From the NCBI GenBank assembly GCA_937124585.1, contig CAKZKT010000068.1:1-44356 (forward strand): DNA of 44,356 nucleotides, given 5' to 3'. This document shows, piece after piece, positions 10,948 through 19,699 of this stretch. Source of the stretch: an uncultured Anaerolineae bacterium. Lineage in GTDB: Bacteria; Chloroflexota; Anaerolineae; CG2-30-64-16. The position numbers and the translations under genes are program-made. How positions within the stretch are numbered: position 1 is the first letter of the stretch; each line of letters starts with the position of its first letter. The notes under the pieces are model-generated. The model worked only from the letters and a program-made list of their open reading frames with translations. It was not told the DNA's origin and made no database searches.

Positions 10948-11892
10948 CTACCGGTCGAAGCCCAGCGTCTCGCGCACGATATAAAGCGGCCGGTTCTTCA
11001 CCTCGTCGTAGATGCGGCCCAGATACTCGCCGATGATCCCCAGGCAGATCAGCTGCACGCCGCCCAGAAACAGCACGCTGACGAGGGTCGAGGCCTGGCC
11101 GTAGAAGGCGTGGCTGCCGGACAGGCGCAGGATGATCGCGGCGATGATTCCCAGCACCGATAGGCCCGCCGCGATGAAGCCGAGATACATCGCCAGCTGG
11201 AGCGGCAGATAGGAGAACGACGTGATGCCGTCCAGCGCAAATTTGACCATCTTCTTCAGCGGATACTTGGTCTCGCCCGCGTAGCGTTCGGCCCGCACAT
11301 ATTTGACCCCGGTCTGGCGAAAGCCGACCCACACCGACAGGCCGCGCATGAAGCGATGGTGCTCGCGCATCTGCTTCAGCGCGTCCACCACTTTGCGGTC
11401 CATCAGGCGGAAATCGCCTGTGTCCATCGGGATGTTGATGTCGGTGATGCGGTAGATCAGGCGGTAGAAGGCCTTGGCCGTGAATTCTTTGAACCACGTC
11501 TCGCCTTTGCGTTCGGCCCGTACCGCGTAGACCACCTCATAGCCCTCGCGCCACTTGGCGACCAGGTCGAGGATCGTTTCCGGCGGATCCTGGAGGTCAG
11601 CGTCAATGATGACCACGGCGTCACCGGTTGCATAATCGGCGCCGGCGGTGATGGCGATCTGGTGGCCGAAATTGCGTGCGAAGTCCACCACTTTGACGCG
11701 CGGATCGCGCGCGTGGAGCTCGCGCATAATCTGCGGCGAGCGGTCCCGGCTGCCGTCGTTGATCAGCACGAGTTCCCACGTCAGGCCGGCGCCGTCCAAT
11801 ACCTCCCGCAGTCGGCGATACAATTCCGGCAGGATCGCCTCTTCGTTGTAGACCGGGGCAACCACGGACAGGGTCGGATGATCGTTTTTCAT
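10948..11892 (-). CDS. Polyprenyl-phosphate glycosyltransferase, GT2 (DPM1/GtrB/ArnC type)
   Basis: Transfers a sugar from a nucleotide donor to a polyprenyl phosphate on the inner membrane face. The 314-residue protein has an N-terminal GT-A fold with [10 protein letters not shown] (9-18), [10 protein letters not shown], and the metal-binding DADLQDPPE. Two C-terminal transmembrane helices follow ([20 protein letters not shown] and [20 protein letters not shown]), then [15 protein letters not shown], typical of this family. ATG 11892 has AGGAGG 7 nt upstream. It overlaps the preceding metallo-hydrolase gene by 4 bp, so the two are translationally coupled. Confidence 0.92.
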   Translation of the reverse strand: MKNDHPTLSVVAPVYNEEAILPELYRRLREVLDGAGLTWELVLINDGSRDRSPQIMRELHARDPRVKVVDFARNFGHQIAITAGADYATGDAVVIIDADLQDPPETILDLVAKWREGYEVVYAVRAERKGETWFKEFTAKAFYRLIYRITDINIPMDTGDFRLMDRKVVDALKQMREHHRFMRGLSVWVGFRQTGVKYVRAERYAGETKYPLKKMVKFALDGITSFSYLPLQLAMYLGFIAAGLSVLGIIAAIILRLSGSHAFYGQASTLVSVLFLGGVQLICLGIIGEYLGRIYDEVKNRPLYIVRETLGFDR

Positions 11893-12788
11893 GGAGATGC
11901 CTCCTGATTGATGGGCGATGTCGCCGCCGCGACTGGGGTGACGCGCCAGTGGGCGTTCTCGTGCTCGCCCGGCGCGATGCGTCCCGCCGGCAGAGCGAGA
12001 TCGTGCTGGAAGAAGAGCAGCGCCTTTTTGCGCCAGGCCCAATCGCGCAGGCTCCGCTTCGTTTCGATGCTGACCAGCGGTTCGACGTCGAATGCAGGCG
12101 TCCAGGCCAGGCGTTCGAGATAGACGGCCAGGCCGGCCGCGTCGCCCAGGAAGACGGCCGTCTCTCCCTGGCTTTCGATCACGACCACCTGGTGGCCGCG
12201 CGTGTGGCCGGGCGTCACCTGGACGCGCACCTGCGGGGTGATCTGCGCGTCGCCGCTGAGGATGCGCAGCCGACCGGCATCGGCCAGCGGCAGAAAGTTC
12301 TCTGGGAAATAGGTGTTGCGCGTGCGTTCGTTTGGGTAGGCGGCATCGGCCAGCTCCAGGCGCTGCACGAAATAAGCAGCGTTGGGAAAAGTGGGCCTCA
12401 GGCTGCCGTCGGCGTTGTACATCGTGTTGCCGCCGCAATGATCGGCGTGCAGGTGGGTGTTGATGACGAAACGGATGTCTGCAGGCTGATAGCCCAGCCC
12501 GGCCAGCTCGTCCAGCAGCTTCGGCGGCTCAGCCAGGCCAAGCTGTTGCCGGCGTTTCTCGGGCAATTTGGCACCATGTCCCGTGTCCACCAGGATCGGC
12601 CCTTCATCTGTCTCGATCACGCAGGAGCGCAGTTCCATCGGGATGCGATGGAGGGAATCGGGCTGGACGATTTTCTCCCATAGGACGCGTGGCACCAGGC
12701 CGAACACACCGCCGCCGTCGGCGAAATGGACGCCGTCGCTGATGAGATGGACGCGGCATGCGCCGATCAGATAGGTGAGCGGTGTCAT
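11889..12788 (-). CDS. MBL-fold metallo-hydrolase
   Basis: A 299-residue protein of the metallo-beta-lactamase fold. The zinc ligands are visible as [11 protein letters not shown], followed by [10 protein letters not shown] and FLGDAAG. The N-terminal half contains [11 protein letters not shown], as in the lactonase-like quorum-quenching/AHL-hydrolase branch, but a substrate cannot be assigned. GGAGG lies 9 nt before the ATG. It overlaps the HEAT-repeat gene upstream by 4 bp and the glycosyltransferase gene downstream by 4 bp, forming a tightly coupled three-gene unit. Confidence 0.9.
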   Translation of the reverse strand: MTPLTYLIGACRVHLISDGVHFADGGGVFGLVPRVLWEKIVQPDSLHRIPMELRSCVIETDEGPILVDTGHGAKLPEKRRQQLGLAEPPKLLDELAGLGYQPADIRFVINTHLHADHCGGNTMYNADGSLRPTFPNAAYFVQRLELADAAYPNERTRNTYFPENFLPLADAGRLRILSGDAQITPQVRVQVTPGHTRGHQVVVIESQGETAVFLGDAAGLAVYLERLAWTPAFDVEPLVSIETKRSLRDWAWRKKALLFFQHDLALPAGRIAPGEHENAHWRVTPVAAATSPINQEASP

Positions 12789-13738
12789 GCGAGGTTGCCT
12801 CCGGGAGAGGGGTGGCCGGCCGGGACACTGCGGCGGCCGCGGCGTTCCAACATGGCGCGCGCGGCAGCTGCCTCGTCGCCTACCGTGCCTTTGAGCAGGG
12901 GGGTGCGGTCGGCGAGCAGGGCGGCTAGCGCTTCGTAGGCGGTTTCGTCGCCCACGTGGCCCAGCGCACGCGCCGCATAGCCGCGCACCTGGGGATCAGG
13001 GTCGGCCAGGGCGGCCAGCAGCGCCGGCTGCGCATCCGGATGACCGGCGCGCGTCAGCGCAGCGGTCAGCGCCCGTCGTGCCAGCAATGGTTGATCGGGT
13101 CGGGCCAGGGCCGCAGCCAGAGGGGCGGCAGCGGTCGGGCTGGCGATCTGGCCCAGGGCCCACGCGGCCGCACAGCGCACGGCCACGTCTGGATCATCCA
13201 GCAGTGGCATCAGCACGTCCTCGGTCGTCGGGTCGGCGATCTGACCGAGAGCGCGCGCGACGGCCTGGCGCACCTCCGGATCGGGATCGGCTGTCTGCTT
13301 GCTCAGGGCCGCGGTCGCTGCTTCGGCGCCGATCTGGCCCAGGGCGGTGGCCGCGCCTGCCCGCTGCAGCGGTCGGCCCTCGACGAGTGTGGCGGCGAGC
13401 GCTGGAAAGACACGGCCTACATCCTGGCGGGCCAGGGCGGCGGCCGCCTTCCACCGGACGAACGGTTCGGGGTCGGCCAGGACTTCGATCAATGCGGTGA
13501 TGGCTTCTGGGCTGCGCTGTGGATGGCGACCCAATGCCATGGCGCCTTCCCAGCGTTGCCGCGGGGCAGCGGCCTGCAGCGCGGCCAGCGCCGCGGCTTC
13601 ACTCATGCCGGCGGCTGCCGCACGGCGAGACATCAGGGTTTCCTTGCCGCAGCGATACCAGCGCTGCAGCTGTCTGAGCGCAGCGCGGATGAGTCGGCGA
13701 TACCGGTCGCGACCGGAATACAGGCGAAAAACGGACAT
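12785..13738 (-). CDS. HEAT-repeat (PBS-lyase-like) protein
   Basis: A 317-residue alpha-solenoid made of repeating units of about 31 residues from about residue 50 onward. Recognisable signatures are ADPEPFVRWKAAAALAR, ADPDPEVRQAVARALGQIAD, DDPDVAVRCAAAWALGQIA and ADPDPQVRGYAARALGHVGD. Such repeats usually provide a protein-binding scaffold; no catalytic motif is seen. It opens the coupled operon with the metallo-hydrolase and glycosyltransferase. Upstream are two GTGCCAGGCAC palindromes and no clear promoter, so it may be read through from the 13844-14581 gene. Confidence 0.88.
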   Translation of the reverse strand: MSVFRLYSGRDRYRRLIRAALRQLQRWYRCGKETLMSRRAAAAGMSEAAALAALQAAAPRQRWEGAMALGRHPQRSPEAITALIEVLADPEPFVRWKAAAALARQDVGRVFPALAATLVEGRPLQRAGAATALGQIGAEAATAALSKQTADPDPEVRQAVARALGQIADPTTEDVLMPLLDDPDVAVRCAAAWALGQIASPTAAAPLAAALARPDQPLLARRALTAALTRAGHPDAQPALLAALADPDPQVRGYAARALGHVGDETAYEALAALLADRTPLLKGTVGDEAAAARAMLERRGRRSVPAGHPSPGGNLA

Positions 13739-13755
13739 GGGTATTGCTCTTTGTT

Positions 13756-13836
13756 CACGTGCCAGGCACCTGAGAGGGTGCCTGGCACGTTTGGTTGCGG
13801 TTCACGTGCCAGGCACCTGAGAGGGTACCTGGCACG
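13756..13836. repeat. Two GTGCCAGGCACC palindromes, 47-bp period
   Basis: Near-identical inverted repeats at 13756-13790 and 13803-13836. Arms are CACGTGCCAGGCACC and GGTGCCTGGCACGT (second copy GGTACCTGGCACGT) around TGAGAG. The one-base difference in a single arm breaks pairing in copy 2. There is no T-run on either strand that would mark a standard terminator. Confidence 0.9.
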
Positions 13837-13843
13837 TTTGTGG

Positions 13844-14581
13844 TCAGCGAATGATCACGACGGTCTGGCAGGGCGGGTCCACGAAGTTGCCGGTCTTGTC
13901 CACGACGACCACCCGAATGGCATAGGTGCCGGGGGCCAGCGCGCCGGCATTCAGCGTGCCCAGCCGATTGTTTTGCACGGGCGTCTCGCCGCCATCGAAG
14001 TACGACCAGACGGTGGGATTCGTTCCGGCGCCGTATTCGAGCTTGTAGTACTGGAAGCGATCGTGGACGGCGGTGCCGAAGATCGGCACCATGCCCGACA
14101 CCACCGCGTTCACGCCCGGTTGTGTGATCACCGCGCGCGGATCGCCGCAGCGCGGGGCCTGCACGGCCGGCGTGTTCGTCGCAATGGGCCCGAACGTCGG
14201 CTGAGGACGCAGGGTGGGGCGGGGCCGTGGGGTGGGAGTTTCGGTGGGCGTCGTCTCCGGCAGCGGCAACGTCGGGGTGGGTCGGGACGGCGTCACGACG
14301 ATCGGCGTCGCGGTGATGATCTCCTCGGCGAGCGGTTTGACGGCTTCGGATACCACTGTGCTGGTCAGGTAGACAAAGCCTATCACCACGATCAGGGCGA
14401 TGGCGACCGTCCAGGCGCCGTAAGTGCGATTGAGGGCGGTTTCGCGCTCGAGGGCGAACACAGCATAGCGACGTTCCCGGCGCGCCAGGATTGCCACGCG
14501 TAGATACCACAGCGCGATCAGGGCACATGCGCCGTAGACCCACACCGCATATTCACGAATCAGATTGATGATCACTGTCAT
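13844..14581 (-). CDS. Membrane-anchored extracellular protein, Pro/Thr-rich linker and C-terminal beta domain
   Basis: I do not recognise a named family. The 245-residue product has two N-terminal hydrophobic helices (about 8-30 and 55-75; the second is YGAWTVAIALIVVIGFVYL). A Pro/Thr-rich linker (about 95-130, TPTETPTPRPRPTLRPQPT) leads to a C-terminal globular part. That part contains GDPRAVITQPGVNAVVSG, YYKLEYGAG and LAPGTYAIRVVVVDKTGNFV. This reads as an immunoglobulin-like or carbohydrate-binding-like beta domain placed outside the membrane. Its two cysteines might form a disulfide. The gene lies 80 bp after punA and upstream of the HEAT operon. Confidence 0.75.
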   Translation of the reverse strand: MTVIINLIREYAVWVYGACALIALWYLRVAILARRERRYAVFALERETALNRTYGAWTVAIALIVVIGFVYLTSTVVSEAVKPLAEEIITATPIVVTPSRPTPTLPLPETTPTETPTPRPRPTLRPQPTFGPIATNTPAVQAPRCGDPRAVITQPGVNAVVSGMVPIFGTAVHDRFQYYKLEYGAGTNPTVWSYFDGGETPVQNNRLGTLNAGALAPGTYAIRVVVVDKTGNFVDPPCQTVVIIR

Positions 14582-14608
14582 GTCGTTTGCCGATCATGGA
14601 GGTGGACT

Positions 14609-14642
14609 CGCTGACACCGCACACAGGACGTCAGTGTCAGCG
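14609..14642. terminator. Hairpin between punA and the 245-residue membrane protein gene
   Basis: Inverted repeat CGCTGACAC / GTGTCAGCG (9 bp) with a 16-nt loop. There is no T-run, so terminator function is uncertain; it could be a processing or pause site. Confidence 0.45.
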
Positions 14643-14661
14643 TCCGTGTTCCGCGATGACT

Positions 14662-15519
14662 TCAATCCTCCGGCAACACCGCGATCACATGGCGTAACAG
14701 CCGCAGGAGCTTCGGCACCAGCAGCCGACCGGCTTCCAGCACTTCTTGGTGAGTGGCTTCTGCGGGGGCGTCTATATCGTCAATGGCCATGTTGCTGATG
14801 GCGCTGAAAGCCAGAACCCGCATTCCCATGTGGCGGGCCACCATCACCTCGGGCACGGTGGACATGCCGCAGGCATCGGCGCCGATGAGGCGCAGGAAAC
14901 GCACCTCGGCCGGCGTCTCGAAGGCCGGACCGGCCAGCCCGCAATAGACCCCCTGGTGCAACAGAATCCTCTGTTCGGCAGCCACCGCGAGCGCCAGGCG
15001 CCGCAGAGCCGGATCATAGGCTTTGGACATGGCCGGGAAGCGCGGGCCGAGCGTGTCGTCGTTTGGTCCCCAGAGCGGGTTGTGGCCGATCATAGCGCTC
15101 AGGCCGATGTGATCGGTGATCAGCATCAGGTCGCCGGCCCGAAAGTTGGGGTTGATGCCGCCGGCCGCGTTGGTCACGATCAGGGTCGTAATGCCCAGTT
15201 CGTGCATCACGCGCACGGGCAGGGTCGCCTGCTGCAGCGAGATCCCCTCGTAGGCATGGGCGCGGCCCTGCAGGATCAGGACGGCCCGGCCGGCCAGACG
15301 GCCGATCACCAGCTGGCCCACATGTCCGACCACGCCGGTCAGCGGAAAGTGTGGGATCTCGCGATAGGGGATGCGCTGGACGTCTTCGGCTTCGTCGGCC
15401 AGCGCATTCAACCCAGATCCCAGGATCAGGCCGATTCGCGGCTGCAGGTGACTCCAACGCCCGATCGCGGCTGCAGCCTCGCGATAGTGCTCGCGCGTGA
15501 ATGTATTGTTCGAGGTCAT
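14662..15519 (-). CDS. punA: Purine nucleoside phosphorylase (trimeric, PNP family 2)
   Basis: Phosphorolysis of purine nucleosides to base and ribose-1-phosphate. The 285-residue product carries LILGSGLNALAD (phosphate loop), ILQGRAHAYEG, TNAAGGINPNFRAGD and STVPEVMVARHMGMRV, all characteristic of the guanosine/inosine-specific trimeric enzymes. ATG 15519 with a GGAAAGGGG box is preferred; the frame is open further upstream but reads through the 3' end of xerD. It lies 46 bp after xerD in the same direction, an arrangement also found in Bacillus (xerD near pupG), which supports a shared operon. Confidence 0.93.
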   Translation of the reverse strand: MTSNNTFTREHYREAAAAIGRWSHLQPRIGLILGSGLNALADEAEDVQRIPYREIPHFPLTGVVGHVGQLVIGRLAGRAVLILQGRAHAYEGISLQQATLPVRVMHELGITTLIVTNAAGGINPNFRAGDLMLITDHIGLSAMIGHNPLWGPNDDTLGPRFPAMSKAYDPALRRLALAVAAEQRILLHQGVYCGLAGPAFETPAEVRFLRLIGADACGMSTVPEVMVARHMGMRVLAFSAISNMAIDDIDAPAEATHQEVLEAGRLLVPKLLRLLRHVIAVLPED

Positions 15520-15565
15520 GGTCCCCTTTCCGGACACGGTCGGCGTGCGCCTGTGGGCCGCGCGT

Positions 15566-16483
15566 TCATGCGGCGTGCGCACGAGGGTGGGCTTTGCTGT
15601 ACACTTCGCGCAGATGATCTTGCGAGATGTGGGTGTAGACCTGCGTGGTCGAGATGTTGGCATGGCCGAGCAATCTCTGGACTTCGCGCAGGCCGGCGCC
15701 GCCATTGAGCATGTGGGTGGCAAAGGAATGGCGCAGGGTATGCGGCGTCACCCGATCTTCCAGGCCGAGCTCGCGGGCGTAGCCCTTGATGATCAGCCAG
15801 AGCCCCTGGCGAGTCAGCCGCTCTCCGCGCGGGTTGAGGAACAGAGTGCGCTCATGTTTGTTGGCGCCGAGCAGGGCCGGCCGGCCCTTTTCCAGATAGG
15901 CGCGCACGGCCGCGATCGCTTCGGCGTAAAGCGGCATGACGCGCTCTTTGTTCCCTTTGCCCATGCAGCGCACGGTGCCCGCCTCCAGGTCCAGGTCGTC
16001 CAGCGTGAGCTGGGCAACCTCGCTGACCCGCATCCCGGTCGCGTAGAGCACTTCCAACAGTGCGACGTCGCGCAGAGATTTCGGCGTGGGCGGCGCGCTG
16101 GCCGGCAGCGCCAGGAGACGCTCGACTTCGGCCGGGGTCAGGGTGGTGGGCAGCTGTTTCTTCACTTTGGGCGAGTCCAGTTCTTCGGCCGGGTCGTCGC
16201 TGATCGCGTCGTTGCGCAGCAGGAAATGGCAGAACGATTTCATGGCAGCCACTTTGCGCGCAACGGTCGCCGAGGCGTACTCGCGTTCTTTGAGGAAGAG
16301 GATGTAGTTGACGAGGTCGTCGCGCGTCATGGCCGACCAATCCGGCGTTTCTTTCAACGAGCCGTGTTCCAGCAAGAACGCATGGAACTGGGTCAGGTCG
16401 TTTTGATACGCAGCGATCGTATTCCCTGAACACCCTTTTTCCGCTATCAGGTGGTTTAGAAACTCCTGGATGTGGGGATCCAT
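15566..16483 (-). CDS. xerD: Site-specific tyrosine recombinase XerD-like
   Basis: Resolves chromosome dimers at dif with a XerC partner. The 305-residue product has an N-terminal SAM-like DNA-binding domain (about 1-90) and the catalytic domain. All active residues are visible: Arg152 (ATGMRVSE), Lys176 (GKGNKE), His248 and Arg251 (HTLRHSFATH), His274 (LGHANISTT) and Tyr283 (VYTH). The length matches XerC/XerD. The neighbourhood of punA favours XerD over XerC. A partner is not in the window, so a single-recombinase system is possible. Confidence 0.9.
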   Translation of the reverse strand: MDPHIQEFLNHLIAEKGCSGNTIAAYQNDLTQFHAFLLEHGSLKETPDWSAMTRDDLVNYILFLKEREYASATVARKVAAMKSFCHFLLRNDAISDDPAEELDSPKVKKQLPTTLTPAEVERLLALPASAPPTPKSLRDVALLEVLYATGMRVSEVAQLTLDDLDLEAGTVRCMGKGNKERVMPLYAEAIAAVRAYLEKGRPALLGANKHERTLFLNPRGERLTRQGLWLIIKGYARELGLEDRVTPHTLRHSFATHMLNGGAGLREVQRLLGHANISTTQVYTHISQDHLREVYSKAHPRAHAA

Positions 16484-16540
16484 CGTTGCTCCTCTTCTGA
16501 AGCGGCTCAGGGCGCCGCCAGGATATCATCGTATGGCTCG

Positions 16541-16568
16541 ATTCTAGCATAACTTTGCATAATGACAA
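16541..16568 (-). promoter_or_regulatory. Promoter of xerD-punA
   Basis: On the minus strand TTGTCA (16568-16563), 16-bp spacer, TAGAAT (16546-16541). The -35 overlaps the T-run of the hairpin at 16574-16600. Confidence 0.75.
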
Positions 16569-16600
16569 AAACGCGCTGCGGCCATTGTGCGGCCGCAGCG
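16566..16600 (-). terminator. Terminator-like hairpin upstream of xerD
   Basis: Perfect 10-bp stem CGCTGCGGCC / GGCCGCAGCG (16574-16583 and 16591-16600) with a 7-nt loop. On the minus strand it is followed by CGTTTTTG. It would block minus-strand transcription entering the xerD promoter from the origin side. Confidence 0.6.
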
Positions 16601-16729
16601 GCGAGCGCGGTTTTGGCCAGAGCGCGGTCGCAGTGTTATATTGGTCCGCACATGGCCGCAGACGCGCTGGGCGCCTGAGCGGCGCGCCGCGCCAGAAGCA
16701 TCGGCGCGGCGGCGGGCCGCGGATGTTGT

Positions 16730-16758
16730 TTGCTCTGATTGCACGCTACAGGTAGACT
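16730..16758 (+). promoter_or_regulatory. Promoter of the P-loop protein gene, close to its ATG
   Basis: TTGCTC (16730-16735), 17-bp spacer, TAGACT (16753-16758). The ATG at 16762 is where transcription should begin, so the mRNA would be leaderless; no Shine-Dalgarno is seen. Confidence 0.55.
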
Positions 16759-16761
16759 GAG

Positions 16762-17511
16762 ATGCCCGACACCTTCGATATTCTCTTCTTGATTGCGCGG
16801 CCGGCTGCCGGCAAAAGCGAAATCATTGACTATCTCAAGCATATGCCGGCGGCAGAGCGCCAGGCCCGCTTCCACATCGGGCCTTTCGTCGAGCTGGACG
16901 ACTTCCCGATGATTTGGGCCTGGTTCGAAGAAGATCGTATCCTCGAACGGCTGGGCCACCCACGGCTGCACACGGATGCGGCCGAGTATTTTCTCCACGA
17001 CTACTTCTGGGATGTTTTGATCGAGCGGTTGGGGCTGGCGTACAGCAAGCTCCGGCGTGACCGGCCCGATTTTCACGCGACCGGGGGCACCGTGCTGGTC
17101 GAGTTCGCGCGCGGGGCCGAACATGGCGGGTTCCGCCGCACCTTTCAGCACGTGCCCACGGAGATGTTGCAGCGCGGCGCGATCCTGTACGTGGATGTGT
17201 CCTGGGAAGAGTCGTTGCGCAAGAATCGGGCGCGCGCCGATCCGGGCCGACCGGACAGCATCTTACAGCACAGCCTGTCCGACGAAAAGCTGGCGCGGCT
17301 CTATCGCGAGAGCGATTGGGCCGATTTCAGCAGCGCCGACCCATATCGGATCATCATCCAGGGGGTGTCGGTGCCCTACGCGGTCTTCGAGAACGAAGAC
17401 GATGTGACTACCCCGCGTGGGCCCGCGTTGGGACAGCGCCTTGAGGCCGTGCTCGGCCGGCTTTGGCGTCTCTATCAGGCGGAACCGCGCCCGGCCGGCG
17501 ATTTACCATAA
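16762..17511 (+). CDS. P-loop NTPase/kinase-like protein of unknown function
   Basis: I do not recognise a named family. The 249-residue soluble protein begins with a beta strand and a Walker A-like loop, LFLIARPAAGKSEIIDYL (8-25), as in small-molecule kinases. Near residue 45 LDDF may be the acidic partner. Further on are GTVLVEFARG, a likely Walker B-like strand, and VDVSWEESLRKNRARADPGR, reminiscent of the lid arginines of nucleoside-monophosphate-kinase folds. No DNA-binding or membrane segment is seen. It is directly upstream of dnaA on the same strand, 476 bp away, with its own promoter. Confidence 0.7.
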   Translation: MPDTFDILFLIARPAAGKSEIIDYLKHMPAAERQARFHIGPFVELDDFPMIWAWFEEDRILERLGHPRLHTDAAEYFLHDYFWDVLIERLGLAYSKLRRDRPDFHATGGTVLVEFARGAEHGGFRRTFQHVPTEMLQRGAILYVDVSWEESLRKNRARADPGRPDSILQHSLSDEKLARLYRESDWADFSSADPYRIIIQGVSVPYAVFENEDDVTTPRGPALGQRLEAVLGRLWRLYQAEPRPAGDLP

Positions 17512-17987
17512 GAAACCTTAACGAAATCGCGCCGGGTCTAACTTTAAGGTTAGGCCTCCGACGGAAATATAGCCCAGCCGACAGGGGGTGATGGTTTGCT
17601 GCCTACTAGCCCTCGCGTAGAACAGGTGTGCAAAAGAAATGTTACGACATAAGAATATGCGGAACGGCCAGTGAACGTCAAATTGCCGTTTGCGCCCCCT
17701 ACAGGGGTCTGGTAAAATCCATGTTATAAATATGACTGTGGTCATTATTCGAGATATCAGGAATGCTCGTTTGCTCATCAATGATCACTCGTGTCGCGTC
17801 TCGTTCCACCCTGGCCGACGCGTCATGTGCGGAGGCCGGCCGAGCTGGCGTGGCTGAGGGTATGGCCATCGCCGCGGTGCCCCACGAACATCTATCGCCT
17901 GCCCTGGCAGATGGGCGAAATCACGTCTTTGCGGTCATGCAACCGGACAGGCATGACGCAGCGTCCGTTACTCAGGGAATTACGACC
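17512..17987 (+). other. Upstream region of dnaA
   Basis: This non-coding stretch is less GC-rich in its first half. A TTGCGC / TAAAAT pair (17690-17695 and 17713-17718, 17-bp spacer) is a possible dnaA promoter, giving a leader of about 265 nt. A short palindrome CTAACTTTAAGGTTAG lies near 17540. The frame of dnaA stays open from 17763, but that extension has no family features. No TGTGGATAA boxes are seen here. Confidence 0.5.
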
Positions 17988-19376
17988 ATGACCACGCCAG
18001 AGACGATTGCTGCCCGTGATCCGCGCGAGATTTGGGAGATCGCGCGCAGTCAGCTGCGCTTGCAGATGACCAAAAGCACCTACGACACGTGGGTCAGAGA
18101 CACCGCCTGTATTGCCTACGAAGATGGCGTTTTCGTCATCGCCGTGAACAACGCCTACGCCAAAGACTGGCTCTCGTTGCGGCTGCGACCGACAATCAAA
18201 CGGACGCTGTCCAACATCATCGGGCGGGCCGTGGATGTGACGTTTGCGGTGCAGCCCGTGTCGGCCGGCGACGCGCCGGCCACGACGGCGACGCCGCTGC
18301 TCGATCTGGAACCGCGGGCCGAGGGCGTGGTGAGCGAAAACTCCACCGACGGGGGATCGGCTCTGAATCCGCGCTACACCTTCGAGAATTTCATCGTGGG
18401 ACCGTCCAACCGCATGGCGCACGCCGTGGCGCTGTCGGTTGCCGAGCGGCCTGGTCGCGCCTACAATCCGCTCTTCCTCTACGGCGGTGTGGGCCTGGGC
18501 AAGACGCATCTGTTGCAGGCGATCGGCCATGTGGCCCAACAGAACCATCTGCGCGTGCTCTACGTCTCCTCGGAGTCGTTCACCAACGAGCTGATTAGCG
18601 CGATTCGCACGCAATCTACCGATCAGTTCCGCACGAAATACCGCACGATGGACATGTTGCTGATTGACGATGTGCACTTCATCGGCGGCAAGGAACAGAC
18701 GCAGGAAGAGTTTTTCCACACGTTCAACGCGCTCCATGCCGCCAACCGGCAGATCGTCATGACCAGCGATCGACCCCCGCAGGCCATTCCGCTGCTGGAG
18801 GAACGCCTGCGGTCTCGCTTCGCCTGGGGCATGATCGCCGACATCCAGCCGCCCAACCTGGAGACGCGCATCGCCATCTTGCAGATCAAGGCCGCGTCGT
18901 TGGGCCGCCATGTGCCCGATGAGGTGCTCGTGGCCATCGCGCAGCGCGCACATCGCAACATTCGCGATCTGGAAGGCGCGCTCACCAACGTCCTGGCGCA
19001 CGCCGAGGTCGCGCATCGGCCGCTGACTGTGGCGTTGGTGGATGATGCGCTCTCCTACCTGGCGCCGGCCCAATCGAAGCTGAGCCCAGAAATGATCCTC
19101 GAGCTGGCCGCCGACTATTTCGGGATCAAGGTGAGCGACCTGACCGGCCGTTCGCGCGCAGCGAAGATCGCCATCCAGCGTCAGATCGTCATGTACCTGA
19201 TTCGCGAAGAGACGGGCGCCTCGTTGCCGCAGATCGGCGACCTGCTCGGCCGCGATCATACGACCGTGATGCACGGCTGCGAGCGCATCGCTCAGGAGCT
19301 GGAGATCAACCCGGAGATCCACCGTCAGGTGGTCGAACTGCGCAGCCGGCTGCACGAGCCGGTCCGTGTGCGCTAG
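17988..19376 (+). CDS. dnaA: Chromosomal replication initiator DnaA
   Basis: ATP-dependent initiator that binds oriC boxes and opens the duplex. The 462-residue product has domain I (about 10-90; IWEIARSQLRLQMTKSTYDTW), a short linker (about 90-125), the AAA+ domain and the box-binding domain IV. Visible motifs are Walker A GGVGLGKTHLL (166-176), Walker B LLIDDVHF (224-231), the arginine-finger region near LEERLRSRFAWG, and the DNA-contact motif GRDHTTVMHGCERI near 414-427. ATG 17988 is chosen because domain I then begins normally and AGGGA lies upstream. Box cluster and AT-rich element follow immediately, as expected for an origin. Confidence 0.97.
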   Translation: MTTPETIAARDPREIWEIARSQLRLQMTKSTYDTWVRDTACIAYEDGVFVIAVNNAYAKDWLSLRLRPTIKRTLSNIIGRAVDVTFAVQPVSAGDAPATTATPLLDLEPRAEGVVSENSTDGGSALNPRYTFENFIVGPSNRMAHAVALSVAERPGRAYNPLFLYGGVGLGKTHLLQAIGHVAQQNHLRVLYVSSESFTNELISAIRTQSTDQFRTKYRTMDMLLIDDVHFIGGKEQTQEEFFHTFNALHAANRQIVMTSDRPPQAIPLLEERLRSRFAWGMIADIQPPNLETRIAILQIKAASLGRHVPDEVLVAIAQRAHRNIRDLEGALTNVLAHAEVAHRPLTVALVDDALSYLAPAQSKLSPEMILELAADYFGIKVSDLTGRSRAAKIAIQRQIVMYLIREETGASLPQIGDLLGRDHTTVMHGCERIAQELEINPEIHRQVVELRSRLHEPVRVR

Positions 19377-19410
19377 CCCCGCAGGGCGTCCTCACCGTGA
19401 TTGCCACAGG

Positions 19411-19441
19411 CATGCCAGACGCTTCCTAAGCGTCTGGCATG
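19411..19441. terminator. Hairpin after dnaA
   Basis: Perfect 14-bp stem CATGCCAGACGCTT / AAGCGTCTGGCATG with loop CCT, 34 bp after the dnaA stop. It lacks a T-run and resembles the GCCAGGC palindrome family in style, so it may be a repeat element rather than a simple terminator. Confidence 0.6.
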
Positions 19442-19448
19442 TTGCTGC

Positions 19449-19620
19449 TTGTGGATAATTGACGTATTTGCTGTGGATAAGTCATCATCCCTGTGGATAA
19501 CTCCGGTTTTTGGCCCCCGCAAATAGGTTTCATTCCGCAAACAGCCCCCACAGTTAGTGTCCGCACCCTCGCGGTGGGAGCCATCCTGTGGATAACACAA
19601 AAATACTGTTTTTTTGTGCA
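19449..19620. other. Putative chromosomal origin oriC
   Basis: Four exact TGTGGATAA DnaA boxes, all in the same orientation, lie at 19450-19458, 19472-19480, 19492-19500 and 19587-19595. Intervals are 22, 20 and 95 bp. Directly after the fourth is an AT-rich stretch, ACACAAAAATACTG plus a run of seven T (about 19595-19616), a candidate unwinding element. The cluster lies between dnaA and purA. Flanking genes are largely co-directional with forks leaving this point. Confidence 0.88.
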
Positions 19621-19699
19621 AAGCGGGCCTCTGCCCTAGCGCGCGGTGGCCCGCGGGCCGCTCGTGGTCACAAGGACACATGCCGCGCTAGGGCGTCGC

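Noticed and set aside
13756-13836. Rho-independent terminators
   Set aside because: Stems are strong, but neither strand has a T-run after the stem, and identical elements occur in arrays; treated as repeats.
17763-17987. 75-residue N-terminal extension of DnaA
   Set aside because: The frame is open, but the sequence has no domain features, and relatives start at the domain I region near 17988 where a ribosome site is present.
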